A DNA stretch of 64,000 bases from Polaribacter huanghezhanensis (GTDB taxonomy: Bacteria > Bacteroidota > Bacteroidia > Flavobacteriales > Flavobacteriaceae): NCBI RefSeq assembly GCF_030444335.1, contig NZ_CP128595.1, forward strand, positions 868,001 to 932,000, written 5' to 3'. The first letter of the stretch is position 1, and each line of letters starts with the position of its first letter. Shown in pieces: positions 26,662 through 36,011 of this stretch. Position numbers and translations under genes: made by a program. The notes beneath the pieces were generated by a model, which saw nothing but the letters and a program-made list of their open reading frames with translations, had not been told where the DNA came from and searched no databases.

Positions 26662-27528
26662 TTATTTTTTGACGGGTCTAATTAAACCTTCTTGTGCAAC
26701 AGAAGCAATTAAATCTCCTTTTCTAGAATAAATATTTCCTCTTGCAAAACCTCTTGCACCAAAAGCAGTTGGAGATTCTGTTTTGTACAACATCCAATCA
26801 TCTAAATCAAACTCTCTAAAAAACCACATAGAATGATCTAAACTTGCTATTTGTGTATTCCCATAATTTGCTTTGCTAGCATTTGGGTATAGGGTTGCGT
26901 TTAAAATATTATAATCAGAAATGTACGTAAGTATTTGTTGTTTTAATGCAATACTTAAATCGGTTGTTTTTCCTTTTACCCTAAACCAAACATCCAAGAA
27001 AGGAGGCAGGTCTTTTAAATCTAAAGGATTTACAATAAAAGTGGGTTTAAATTCTATCGGACGCTCTATTTCTAAAAAAGATTTCATTTTTTTTGGTAAA
27101 AAATCACCAAATTGTTCAAGCATATCGCTCCAACTTAACAATTCTTCTGGATGTTTGATGTTGCTTTCTAATGCTTGTTGATGTTCGTATCCGTCTTCTT
27201 TTTTATGAAAAGAAGCAGACAGTATAAATATGGTTTTATCTTTTTGTTTAGCGGTAACTCTTCTGGTAGAAAAACTACCACCATTTCTCATGTTATTTAC
27301 GATGTATGTAATCGGAATTTCTAAATTACCCGCTTCTAAAAAATAAGCGTGTAAAGAGTGTAATACACGGTGATTAGAAACACTGTTATTAGCAGCGCTT
27401 AATGCTTGTGCCAAAACCTGTCCGCCAAAAACATTTGGGCTTCCAATGGTTTCGCTAACACCAACATATTGGTTTTCTGCTTTTTTTTCTAGGGTAAGTA
27501 CTGCAATTAAATCTTCGATAGAGTTCAT
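26662..27528 (-). CDS. tesB: Acyl-CoA thioesterase II
   Basis: A 288-residue double-hotdog thioesterase that hydrolyses acyl-CoA to free acid and CoA. Family blocks are FGGQVLAQALSAANNSV, LHSLHAYFLEAGN and GGSFSTRRVTAKQKDKTIF in the first hotdog. The second contains IASLDHSMWFFREFDLDDWMLYKTESP, with Asp and the aromatic pair of the active site, and GFARGNIYSRKGDLIASVAQEGLIR. The ATG at 27528 fits the family start. A -7 box lies 21 bases upstream. Confidence 0.95.
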   Translation of the reverse strand: MNSIEDLIAVLTLEKKAENQYVGVSETIGSPNVFGGQVLAQALSAANNSVSNHRVLHSLHAYFLEAGNLEIPITYIVNNMRNGGSFSTRRVTAKQKDKTIFILSASFHKKEDGYEHQQALESNIKHPEELLSWSDMLEQFGDFLPKKMKSFLEIERPIEFKPTFIVNPLDLKDLPPFLDVWFRVKGKTTDLSIALKQQILTYISDYNILNATLYPNASKANYGNTQIASLDHSMWFFREFDLDDWMLYKTESPTAFGARGFARGNIYSRKGDLIASVAQEGLIRPVKK

Positions 27529-27548
27529 AAAATGATTTCAATTTATCA

Positions 27549-27556
27549 CAAAGATA
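27549..27556 (-). promoter_or_regulatory. Predicted tesB -7 box
   Basis: TATCTTTG on the reverse strand, 21 bases before the tesB ATG; no clear -33 element. Confidence 0.5.
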
Positions 27557-27563
27557 AACAGAT

Positions 27564-28763
27564 TTACTGGGTTAAAGTTTTAGATTTAAAAGGATTTTGC
27601 TGCTTAAACGGTTTGGTTTCTATATAGCTTAAAAAATGCTTTATAAATTTGTTTGTTATCGATTTTTTATGACGGACATAACAGGTTAAACCTTGCGGAA
27701 CTGCCCCAATTGATGTTTTAATTTCGCTTGCTGTTCTTCCAAAATTAATTACTTTTAATTGTTGATGTATCGCTATTTGAACATAATCATACAACATGCG
27801 TTGGTAAATGGCCAACTCTTTATTTACAGCATAATCGATGCCAACAAAATGCGCATCTAAAGCATCGTTATTTATTAAACCAGACATAAAACCAACAAGT
27901 TTATTGTGATACCAATAGGTTTTTAAAATATAATTCTCCCCTAAGTTTTTTTTTAAAGACAGATAGGTTTCTAGATTAAATTCGCCCAAATTAAATTCGG
28001 CTTTATCAGAAACAGTTTTGTATAATTTGGTGATTTCTGGCAACAATGTTTTAATGTTTTCTATAGAACTATCTTTTACAACCAAATCGTTACTTAACTT
28101 TAACGCTCGTTTTGCTTTTACTCGAAATTTGGTTTTCATTGCGTCTAAATAAGCATCAAAAGTGCTCCAGTTTTTATCTAAATAGAGCGCCATATTTGGT
28201 TCTACATTAAACGAATAATAATTTAAATCGTGCAGTTCATCAGTAATAAATAACGATTCTTTTATAAAATCTTTGATTAAATAAATCGAAATATTTGTTG
28301 TTGTTATTTGTGAAGAAATGGCTTTTGCGATGTTTTTTATCACCTCTTGTTTGTTCTGATTTTCTTTGATAAAAATACCGTGCTCTCCACTTACAAAAAC
28401 ATTTCCGCAGACTAATAGTTTTATTGGTTTTAACTTCGGAAAAAGCCCCAACCGCCTTCCGAAACACTTTAATTGATAAAAATTTTTGTTTAAAGAACTT
28501 TCAATTCTATCTAAAGGAAAATCAATAATTTGAATGCTCGCAAAAGCAATTGATTGCTTCTCTTTATTAATTAATACTAAGTAAGAAAAAGTAACCTGAG
28601 GATTGTTTTCTTCTAAAGAAATTAAATAATCTGGATGAAAATACACATTGCTGGTACACTGTAATTCGCGCCAAATATATTGAGGAATCTCTGTTACTGA
28701 AGAGAAAAAAATGGCGGTATTCGTTTTTTTGTAAAAATTCAAATTGCTTAGGTAATTTAACAT
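27564..28763 (-). CDS. GNAT/FemAB-like acyltransferase fold protein
   Basis: A 399-residue cytosolic protein with the double-GNAT layout of FemAB/BioF2-like acyltransferases. The N-terminal half has IPQYIWRELQCTSNVYFHPDYL and YLVLINKEKQSIAFASIQI. The C-terminal half has FDAYLDAMKTKFRVKAKRALK, then LYKTVSDKAEFNLG and TYWYHNKLVGFMSGLINNDALDAHFVG. INFGRTASEIKTSIGAVPQGL closes it, resembling the conserved FGRT block of such proteins. The substrate is unknown; cell-wall, lipid or aminoacyl transfer are possible. It is divergent from the Crp-type regulator, about 108 bases apart. Confidence 0.7.
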   Translation of the reverse strand: MLNYLSNLNFYKKTNTAIFFSSVTEIPQYIWRELQCTSNVYFHPDYLISLEENNPQVTFSYLVLINKEKQSIAFASIQIIDFPLDRIESSLNKNFYQLKCFGRRLGLFPKLKPIKLLVCGNVFVSGEHGIFIKENQNKQEVIKNIAKAISSQITTTNISIYLIKDFIKESLFITDELHDLNYYSFNVEPNMALYLDKNWSTFDAYLDAMKTKFRVKAKRALKLSNDLVVKDSSIENIKTLLPEITKLYKTVSDKAEFNLGEFNLETYLSLKKNLGENYILKTYWYHNKLVGFMSGLINNDALDAHFVGIDYAVNKELAIYQRMLYDYVQIAIHQQLKVINFGRTASEIKTSIGAVPQGLTCYVRHKKSITNKFIKHFLSYIETKPFKQQNPFKSKTLTQ

Positions 28764-28871
28764 CCGAAAAATACGAAAAGAAAAGCAACCATATAAAACA
28801 ACAGAACAATCTTTTGTTAATTAAAAAAAGACAGTAATTTAATCGTATTTTTATCCACCTAAATAAAAACA

Positions 28872-29504
28872 ATGCAGTCAGATTTTAATTTTAATTACGG
28901 ACATCTTTTTGAAGAAGAATTATCAAAAGAAATTCTTTCTGTTGGTGAATATAAAAAAGTAGCTGAAGGAACAGAATTGATTGATATCGGAAGTAAAATA
29001 GAATTTATGCCGCTTATTATAAATGGCGCAATTAAAATTTTAAGAGAAGATGAAAAAGGAGATGAATTAGTGTTGTATTTTATTGAACAAGGAGACACTT
29101 GCGCCATGACAATTACATGTTGTTTAGGACAATCAAAAAGTAAAATTAGAGCTGTTGCAGAAGTAGAAACGGAATTGATAATGATTCCTGTTCAGAAAAT
29201 TAGCGAATGGATGAACACGTATCAAACTTGGCAAAATTTTATCTTACAAAGCTATCATGAACGAATGCAAGAATTACTAGAGGCAATTGATACGATTGCT
29301 TTTTTAAATATGGACAAACGTCTGCTAAAATATTTAAAAGACAAAGCGATGATAAATAGAAATGAAGTAATTCAGGTTACACATAAAGAAATCGCAAATG
29401 ACTTGTACACCTCTAGAGTTGTGATTTCTCGTTTGTTAAAATCCTTAGAAATAAAAGGGAAAATACAATTAAACAGAAATCAAATAAAGGTTTTAAGCCT
29501 TTAA
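28872..29504 (+). CDS. Crp/Fnr family transcriptional regulator with a Cys cluster
   Basis: A 210-residue regulator. The N-terminal cyclic-nucleotide-binding-like domain contains AEGTELIDIGSKIEFMPLII, then NGAIKILREDEKGDELVLYF. The C-terminal HTH is VTHKEIANDLYTSRVVISRL. Cys77, Cys83 and Cys84 (GDTCAMTITCCLGQ) lie where ligand or redox sensing is plausible. There is no Fnr-type four-Cys cluster at the N-terminus. It lies just before a TPMT-like gene and an RND efflux operon, so it may control them. A role in sensing sulfide, thiols or metals is inference from the Cys pattern and the neighbours. Confidence 0.9.
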   Translation: MQSDFNFNYGHLFEEELSKEILSVGEYKKVAEGTELIDIGSKIEFMPLIINGAIKILREDEKGDELVLYFIEQGDTCAMTITCCLGQSKSKIRAVAEVETELIMIPVQKISEWMNTYQTWQNFILQSYHERMQELLEAIDTIAFLNMDKRLLKYLKDKAMINRNEVIQVTHKEIANDLYTSRVVISRLLKSLEIKGKIQLNRNQIKVLSL

Positions 29505-29547
29505 ATTTTATATTAGAACTACACGGACGTTTTAAAAATGAGGAGTA

Positions 29548-30135
29548 ATGAATTTCAATGAAATTTTTTGGGAAAATAAATATAAAGCAAACAAAATTGG
29601 TTGGGATTTAGGTGAAATTTCTCCGCCTTTAAAAGCTTATATAGATCAATTAACAAACAAGAATTTAAAAATATTAATTCCCGGTGGAGGAAACTCGCAT
29701 GAAGCAGTTTACCTTTTTAAAAAAGGGTTTAAAAATGTTTTCGTGGTTGATCTCTCAAAAATTCCGTTAGAAAACATACAAAAAAGAATTCCTGATTTCC
29801 CACCAGAACAATTAATTCACGGTAATTTTTTTGATTTAAACAATCATTTTGATTTAATTTTAGAGCAAACATTTTTTTGTGCAATTGATCCGAATTTAAG
29901 ATCAAACTACGCTGTAAAAATGAAAGAATTACTTCTCGAAAACGGAAAATTAGTAGGCCTGCTTTTTGATGCAAAATTAAATGATGACCATCCACCTTTT
30001 GGAGGCTCAAAAGAAGAATATCTTAATTATTTTAAGCCTCATTTCGATATTCTTACGACAGAAAACTGTTATAATTCTATTCAGAGTAGAGTTGGAATGG
30101 AACTTTTTTTTATTGTTCAAAAAAAAAATACTTAA
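29548..30135 (+). CDS. Thiopurine S-methyltransferase family protein
   Basis: A 195-residue SAM-dependent methyltransferase of the TPMT family. Signatures: FWENKYKANKIGWDLGEISP (the conserved WxxR/KYxxxxxGWDxG block), motif I as LIPGGGNSHEAVYL, VVDLSKIPLENIQ, and FDLILEQTFFCAIDP, followed by FDAKLNDDHPPFGGSKEEY. Bacterial members methylate sulfur, selenium or tellurium compounds. It has a good Shine-Dalgarno-like GAGGAG five bases before the ATG. It lies between a Crp-type regulator and an efflux operon, consistent with detoxification (inference). Confidence 0.9.
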   Translation: MNFNEIFWENKYKANKIGWDLGEISPPLKAYIDQLTNKNLKILIPGGGNSHEAVYLFKKGFKNVFVVDLSKIPLENIQKRIPDFPPEQLIHGNFFDLNNHFDLILEQTFFCAIDPNLRSNYAVKMKELLLENGKLVGLLFDAKLNDDHPPFGGSKEEYLNYFKPHFDILTTENCYNSIQSRVGMELFFIVQKKNT

Positions 30136-30215
30136 AGCTTGTTCCTTTTTTTGTTTATTAATAGAACCGTTTTTTGAAAGTAACCTATGTTACCAAGAAA
30201 TCTTTAAATAGCGTT

Positions 30216-30223
30216 TATTTTTG
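30216..30223 (+). promoter_or_regulatory. Predicted -7 box for the first RND operon
   Basis: TATTTTTG, 22 bases before the ATG at 30245. No TTG at the normal -33 distance, which would suit an activator-dependent promoter such as one served by the upstream Crp-type regulator (inference). Confidence 0.5.
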
Positions 30224-30244
30224 CGTCATCAAATAGAAATAACG

Positions 30245-31555
30245 ATGCGTAAAAGGTTTTATATATTAATAATTGTTTTTGTAGCAGTTCAGTTTCAGAT
30301 GAACGGACAAGAAACAGTTTCAATTACAAAAAAAGAAGTGCTAAATAGCATTTTAAAAAAGAATTTAACCCTAAAAATTTCTGAACAAAAATTTAACAAA
30401 TCAAAAGCAGACTACCTTCAAACAAATGCTGTTTTTTTACCAACAATAACTGCAAGTTATACGGGTATTTCTACTACAAACCCTTTAATGGCTTTTGGGT
30501 CTAAATTAAATCAAGAAATTTTAACGGCAGCAGATTTTAACCCTGCTTTGTTAAACAATCCATCACAAACTCAAAATTTTGGGACAAAGATTGAAATTAA
30601 ACAACCTTTAATTAATCTTGATGGATTTTATCAACGAAAAGCAGCAAAATCTAAAATGCAAGCAACTTCTTTACAAACAGAACGAACTGTAGAGTATTTG
30701 GCGCTAGAGGTAGAAAAAGCGTACATGCAATTACAGTTAGCATATAAAGCCGTTGAGGTTTTAGAAAAAGCCTTAGAAACTGCAAAAGAGAATGAAAAAA
30801 TAGCAGAAAATAACTTTAAACAAGGCTATTTACAGCAAGCAGATATATTAACAATAAAAGTACGAGTAACTGAAATAAAAGGTCAGTTACAAACCGCTAA
30901 AAGTACTGTGTTAAACGCCTCTAATTACTTGTCTTTTTTAATGGATGACGACACTTCTGTAATTTACAAATCAACAGATGATTTAAGTGTTACTTCAATA
31001 AACAATACCAATATAAATGTATCGGAAAACAGAGCAGATATTAAAGCAATGCAACTAGCTTCGGATGCTTATATGGCGATGAATAAAGCAGATAAAATGA
31101 CTTTTTTACCTCGCTTAAATGCTTTTGGAAGTTATGAGTTATACGACAATAAATTATTTCAAGGAAGTGCAAATGGGTATATGATTGGCGCACAATTAAG
31201 TTGGAATATTTTTGAAGGTTCTAAACGTTTTGGGAAAACACAAAAAAGCAAAGCAGCTTTTGAGCAATCTAAATTAGAATACAAACAATATGTTTCTAAA
31301 AGTAATTTAGAATTAAACAAAGCCAAGCGTCAGTTAATAGACGCAAAAAACCAATTAGAGTTAACCAATTTGTCTGTGAAACAATCCAAAGAATCTTTGA
31401 GAATTAGAAAAAACAGATTTAAAGAAGGTTTAGAAAAAACTACCGATTTATTAATGGCAGAAACGCTATATGCACAAAAACAATTAGCGTATTATCAAAC
31501 AATATATCAATACAATTATACCCAAGCATATTTAGCATTTCTTACTAAAAAATAG
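30245..31555 (+). CDS. TolC family outer-membrane efflux protein (pump 1)
   Basis: About 436 residues from the ATG at 30245. A signal peptide (MRKRFYILIIVFVAVQFQMNGQ) is followed by two OEP repeats rich in long helices. They include LKKNLTLKISEQKFNKSKADY, LALEVEKAYMQLQLAYKAVEVL and NFKQGYLQQADILTIKVRV. In the second half, LNAFGSYELYDNKLFQG and SWNIFEGSKRFGKTQ are the typical beta and helical transitions. It forms the outer-membrane duct of a tripartite efflux pump. It is first in the operon and 37 bases before the adaptor gene. Confidence 0.93.
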   Translation: MRKRFYILIIVFVAVQFQMNGQETVSITKKEVLNSILKKNLTLKISEQKFNKSKADYLQTNAVFLPTITASYTGISTTNPLMAFGSKLNQEILTAADFNPALLNNPSQTQNFGTKIEIKQPLINLDGFYQRKAAKSKMQATSLQTERTVEYLALEVEKAYMQLQLAYKAVEVLEKALETAKENEKIAENNFKQGYLQQADILTIKVRVTEIKGQLQTAKSTVLNASNYLSFLMDDDTSVIYKSTDDLSVTSINNTNINVSENRADIKAMQLASDAYMAMNKADKMTFLPRLNAFGSYELYDNKLFQGSANGYMIGAQLSWNIFEGSKRFGKTQKSKAAFEQSKLEYKQYVSKSNLELNKAKRQLIDAKNQLELTNLSVKQSKESLRIRKNRFKEGLEKTTDLLMAETLYAQKQLAYYQTIYQYNYTQAYLAFLTKK

Positions 31556-31592
31556 TTTCAGAATTCAGCAATAAAAAAATAAACCAAAGAAA

Positions 31593-32714
31593 ATGAAAAA
31601 ACAGTTATACTTATTAATCTTTACTACAGCATCATTATTTTTAACAAGTTGTGGTAGTGATGATAAAAAAGAACCAGTAAATAACTCACCAAGCATACAG
31701 GTAAAAGTAGCGAAAGTAGCTACGAATGATACCAACCCGTTTTTAACTGTGAGTGGAAAAATTCAAGCAGTAAAAAGTGCAGATCTTGGTACAAGAATGA
31801 TGGGGAATGTTGATAAGGTGTACGTTAATGTAGGTGATAAAGTTAGTAAAGGACAATTACTAATTTCTATAAACAATGCAGATTTAGAAGCTAAAAAAGC
31901 GCAGGTAACGGCCAGTATTACACAAGCAAAAGTTGCTTTTATAAATGCAGAAAAAAACTACAAACGTTTTCAGAATTTATATGAAAGTAAAAGTATCAGC
32001 CAAAAAGAAATGGATGATGTGACCGCGAATTATCAGGTTACAAAAGCTGGATTAGAAGCCGCAAATCAAATGAGAAATGAAGTGGATGCACAGTTTGCAT
32101 ACAGCAATATTACAGCTCCTTTTACCGGAGTTATTACTAGTAAAAATATTGAAAACGGTGATATGGCAACACCAGGAAAGCCTCTAATTAGTCTAGAAAA
32201 TCCTAACGATTTTGAAGTAATGGCAATGGTTCCTGAGACAGAAATTTCTGAAATTAAAAAAGGAATTAAAGTGCGTGTCTTGGTAAAATCTATTAACAGA
32301 GCAATTGCAGGAAAAGTTTCAGAGGTTAGTTCTTCAGCAAAAAATACTGGTGGTCAATATTTAGTAAAAATCAATGTACAAAAAACCAATGCTCCTATTT
32401 TATCTGGAATGTTTGCTACGGTTGAGTTTCCAACAGAAAGAAAAGCAACTTCTAACATGGTATTGTTGCCTAAAGAAGCAATTATTACAAACGGACAATT
32501 ATCGGGTGTTTACACAACAAGTCAAAGTAACACTGCTGTTTTACGTTGGTTGCGCTTGGGGAAAACCTATGGAAATCAAGTTGAGGTTTTATCTGGATTA
32601 AAACCTGGAGAAACCTATATCATTTCTGCGGAAGGAAGATTGTTTAACGGAGTTAAAATAATCCCATCCTCAATCCTTCCCAAAGGGAAGGAAGCTACTT
32701 CGAAAAAAAAATAA
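31593..32714 (+). CDS. RND efflux periplasmic adaptor lipoprotein (pump 1)
   Basis: A 373-residue membrane fusion protein. Its lipobox LTSC (Cys20) follows a hydrophobic signal, so it is likely lipid-anchored. The barrel-sandwich halves are SADLGTRMMGNVDKVYVNVGD and SNITAPFTGVITSKNIENGD, with a helical hairpin between (KKAQVTASITQAKVAFINAE). The membrane-proximal domain contains LVKINVQKTNAPILSGMFATV. The last residues (IIPSSILPKGKEATSKKK) are encoded across a short palindromic repeat (32674-32692), so the C-terminus has probably been extended by a repeat insertion. Confidence 0.93.
   Translation: MKKQLYLLIFTTASLFLTSCGSDDKKEPVNNSPSIQVKVAKVATNDTNPFLTVSGKIQAVKSADLGTRMMGNVDKVYVNVGDKVSKGQLLISINNADLEAKKAQVTASITQAKVAFINAEKNYKRFQNLYESKSISQKEMDDVTANYQVTKAGLEAANQMRNEVDAQFAYSNITAPFTGVITSKNIENGDMATPGKPLISLENPNDFEVMAMVPETEISEIKKGIKVRVLVKSINRAIAGKVSEVSSSAKNTGGQYLVKINVQKTNAPILSGMFATVEFPTERKATSNMVLLPKEAIITNGQLSGVYTTSQSNTAVLRWLRLGKTYGNQVEVLSGLKPGETYIISAEGRLFNGVKIIPSSILPKGKEATSKKK
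32674..32692. repeat. Short palindromic repeat inside the 3' end of the adaptor gene
   Basis: TCCTTCCC, AAA, GGGAAGGA: a perfect 8-bp stem with a triloop, embedded in the longer ATCCTCAATCC context. I recognise this as a common Flavobacteriia interspersed repeat type. It lies inside the coding frame. Confidence 0.65.
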
Positions 32715-32783
32715 ACGGAACAGCTTTTAAAAGATAGCAGGGATATAAAAATAATATTAACTAAAAAATAACCCATAACAATT

Positions 32784-32802
32784 CCCTTTCCTTTGGAAAG
32801 GG
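32784..32802. repeat. Short palindromic repeat before the RND permease gene
   Basis: CCCTTTCC, TTT, GGAAAGGG (perfect 8-bp stem), then TTAGGGATAGG. It is in the 102-base gap between the adaptor stop and the permease ATG, close enough to affect translation or processing. It is of the same type as the repeat at 32674-32692 but in the opposite orientation. Confidence 0.68.
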
Positions 32803-32816
32803 TTAGGGATAGGAAA

Positions 32817-35800
32817 ATGAAAGAAGGTTTAGCCGGAAAAATAGCAAAAATCTTTATTGGATCAAAACTTACAGTGCTTTTAATGATTGTTTTTATGGTT
32901 GTTGGTGTATATGCTTCGTTTTTAATCCCAAGAGAAGAAGAACCACAAATTGATGTGCCCATGGCAGATATTTTTGTGGGTTATCCGGGTGCAAGTCCAA
33001 AAGAAGTGGAGTCTAGAGTTGTAAAACCTTTAGAAAAATTGATTTCGAATATTAAAGGAGTTGAGTACGTGTATTCTACTTCTATGGATGAAAAAGCAAT
33101 GGTAATTGTGCAGTTTTATGTGGGCGAAGATATTGAGCGTTCGTTTGTAAAATTATACAACGAAATTAACAAACATATGGATCAAATGCCAAAAGGAGTT
33201 ACGTTTCCTTTGGTAAAAACACGCGCTATTGATGATGTACCGATGTTGGGTTTAACGCTGTGGAGCAAAAACTACAGTGATTATCAGTTAAGTCAGATAG
33301 CACAAGAATTAGAAAACGAAATCAAAAAAGTAAATGATGTTTCTATCACACATAAAATTGGTGGAAGAAATCGTCAATTACGAGTGGTTTTAGACAAAGA
33401 TAAATTGGCTGCAAGCGGATTAGATTTCTTGTCGGTTTCTGAAATGATAAAAGCCAATAATACGCAATTAAGTTCTGGGAGTTTTGATAAAAATGATACA
33501 GAATTTTTAGTAACAACTGGTACATTTTTGTCTTCTGCAACAGATGTTGAAAACTTAGTGGTAGGTGTACAACAAAAGCGTCCCATTTATTTAAAACAAA
33601 TTGCCACGATTATTGATGGTCCAGAAATACCACAAAATTATGTGTCTTTAGGTTTTGGAAAAGCGAGTGAGAAATCGCAAACGTACAAATCTGAATATCC
33701 TGCGGTTACGATTTCTGTAGCCAAAAGAAAAGGAGCAGATGCTATGAAAATTGCGGAGTTAATTATTGATAAAGTAAATCATTTAAAAACCACTTTAATT
33801 CCAAATGATGTTCATGTAGAAATTACAAGAAATTATGGCGAAACAGCATCACATAAAGTGTCAGAATTATTGTGGCATTTAATCGGATCTATTTTTGCAG
33901 TTACACTTGTTGTCATGTTGGCAATGGGTTGGCGTGGTGGTTTGGTTGTGTTTTTATCGGTACCAATTACCTTTGCTTTGACCTTGTTGAGTTATTACAT
34001 GTTAGATTACACATTGAACAGAATTACGCTTTTTGCGTTGGTTTTTGTAACCGGAATTGTGGTAGATGACTCAATTATTATTGCAGAAAATATGCACAGG
34101 CATTTTAAAATGAAACGCCTGCCTTTTAAACAAGCAGCTCTTTATGCCATAAACGAAGTTGGGAACCCAACAATTTTAGCAACATTTACCGTAATTGCTT
34201 CTGTTTTACCGATGGCCTTTGTTTCTGGATTAATGGGGCCTTATATGGCACCAATGCCAATTGGAGCATCTATTGCGATGATCTTATCATTATTCGTAGC
34301 TTTAACAATTACACCTTATTTAGGATATATTTTCTTAAGAGAAAAAGATAAAAAGGGCGCTGTTGAAAAACCAGAAAAACCTTTAGAAGAAACCTTTATT
34401 TACAAGTTATACAGTAAATTTGAAAGTCCGTTGTTAGAGAACAAAACAAAAAAATGGGTTTTTCTTGGAGGAACTTTTATGCTTTTAATGGCGACAATGA
34501 TCTTGTTTTTCACAAAATCTGTAGCGGTAAAAATGTTGCCTTTTGATAATAAAAACGAGTTTCAAATTGTCATAGATATGCCAGAAGGCACAACGTTAGA
34601 ACGTACTGCTGTTGTTACACAAGAGATTGGTCAGTTTTTATCGACAAGAGCAGAAGTGGTAAATTATCAAAACTATGTTGGTACTTCTGCGCCTATTACT
34701 TTTAACGGCTTGGTGCGTCATTACGATTTACGAGGCGGAAGTAATATGGCAGACATTCAAGTAAATTTAATTGATAAAGAAGAACGTAAAATTCAGAGTC
34801 ACGGAATTGCAAAATTATTTAGACCCGAAATTCAGAAAATAGCAAAGAAATACAATGCCAATGTAAAGCTGGTGGAAGTTCCCCCAGGACCGCCAGTTTT
34901 ATCAACCATTGTTGCCGAGGTTTATGGACCAGATTATAAAACACAAATTGATATTGCAAATCAAATTCAACATATTCTAAAAAACACGAACGATGTGGTT
35001 GATGTAGATTGGATGGTAGAAGGAGATCAAAAAGAGTATCAATTTAACATCAACAAAGAAAAAGCAATGTTGTATGGTATTGCTCCGCAACAAATTGCTT
35101 ACACGATGAATATGGCGCTATCAAACAAAGCGATTACCACGCTGTATGATGAAAATGCTGTAAGTCAAGTAGGTTTGGTGTTGTCTTTAGACGAAAAAGA
35201 AAAATCGACGATTAGTGATATTTCTCAATTAAAAATAAAATCGAAACAAGGAACTCTGATTCCGATTGCAGATTTAGTTGAAATTAAAGAAACGACGGCA
35301 GCAAAAAGTATTTTTCGTAAAAATCAAAAACGTGTTGTATATGTTACGGCAGATATGGCAGGAGAATTAGAAAGTCCGGCATATGCAATTTTAGGAATGG
35401 GAGAGAAGTTAAAAGAAATTAAACTTCCAGAAGGCTATCAACTAAATGAAATGTATTTAGGTCAGCCAGATTTTGAAGATAATTACACGGTAAAGTGGGA
35501 TGGAGAATGGCAAATTACTTTAGAAGTTTTTAGAGATTTAGGAATCGCTTTTTTAGGTGCTATTATCTTGATTTATATTTTGATTGTGGGCTGGTTTCAA
35601 AACTTTAAAGCACCCATTGTGATGATGGTTGCCATTCCGCTATCCTTAATCGGTATTATTTTAGGTCACTGGATAATGGGCGCATTTTTTACAGCAACAT
35701 CTTTTATTGGAATGATTGCCTTGGCTGGAATTATGGTTCGAAACTCGGTTTTATTAATTGATTTTATCAACTTAAGATTGGCAGAAGGAATTCCGCTTAA

Positions 35801-36011
35801 ACAAGCCGCATTAGAAGCAGGAGCAGTAAGAACAACGCCAATTTTATTAACAGCAGGAACGGTTGTAATAGGCGCATTTGTGATTTTATTTGATCCTATT
35901 TTTCAAGGATTGGCAATCTCTTTAATGGGTGGAACAATTGTTTCAACCGTATTAACATTGTTGGTTGTGCCTTTAGTGTATTACATGATAGAAAATAAAA
36001 ATTATAAATAA
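32817..36011 (+). CDS. RND efflux permease (pump 1)
   Basis: A 1064-residue inner-membrane proton antiporter of the AcrB/HAE-RND type. The ATG at 32817 is chosen; the upstream TTG lies inside a palindromic repeat. TM1 is LTVLLMIVFMVVGVYASFLI. The periplasmic PN1 has DVPMADIFVGYPGASPKEVE. TM4 carries the proton-relay acidic pair in FVTGIVVDDSIIIAENM. The second half repeats the layout, with TSFIGMIALAGIMVRNSVLLIDF and GTVVIGAFVILFDPIFQGLA near the end. The substrate is not evident. It overlaps by one base the PII-like gene that follows. Confidence 0.95.
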   Translation: MKEGLAGKIAKIFIGSKLTVLLMIVFMVVGVYASFLIPREEEPQIDVPMADIFVGYPGASPKEVESRVVKPLEKLISNIKGVEYVYSTSMDEKAMVIVQFYVGEDIERSFVKLYNEINKHMDQMPKGVTFPLVKTRAIDDVPMLGLTLWSKNYSDYQLSQIAQELENEIKKVNDVSITHKIGGRNRQLRVVLDKDKLAASGLDFLSVSEMIKANNTQLSSGSFDKNDTEFLVTTGTFLSSATDVENLVVGVQQKRPIYLKQIATIIDGPEIPQNYVSLGFGKASEKSQTYKSEYPAVTISVAKRKGADAMKIAELIIDKVNHLKTTLIPNDVHVEITRNYGETASHKVSELLWHLIGSIFAVTLVVMLAMGWRGGLVVFLSVPITFALTLLSYYMLDYTLNRITLFALVFVTGIVVDDSIIIAENMHRHFKMKRLPFKQAALYAINEVGNPTILATFTVIASVLPMAFVSGLMGPYMAPMPIGASIAMILSLFVALTITPYLGYIFLREKDKKGAVEKPEKPLEETFIYKLYSKFESPLLENKTKKWVFLGGTFMLLMATMILFFTKSVAVKMLPFDNKNEFQIVIDMPEGTTLERTAVVTQEIGQFLSTRAEVVNYQNYVGTSAPITFNGLVRHYDLRGGSNMADIQVNLIDKEERKIQSHGIAKLFRPEIQKIAKKYNANVKLVEVPPGPPVLSTIVAEVYGPDYKTQIDIANQIQHILKNTNDVVDVDWMVEGDQKEYQFNINKEKAMLYGIAPQQIAYTMNMALSNKAITTLYDENAVSQVGLVLSLDEKEKSTISDISQLKIKSKQGTLIPIADLVEIKETTAAKSIFRKNQKRVVYVTADMAGELESPAYAILGMGEKLKEIKLPEGYQLNEMYLGQPDFEDNYTVKWDGEWQITLEVFRDLGIAFLGAIILIYILIVGWFQNFKAPIVMMVAIPLSLIGIILGHWIMGAFFTATSFIGMIALAGIMVRNSVLLIDFINLRLAEGIPLKQAALEAGAVRTTPILLTAGTVVIGAFVILFDPIFQGLAISLMGGTIVSTVLTLLVVPLVYYMIENKNYK

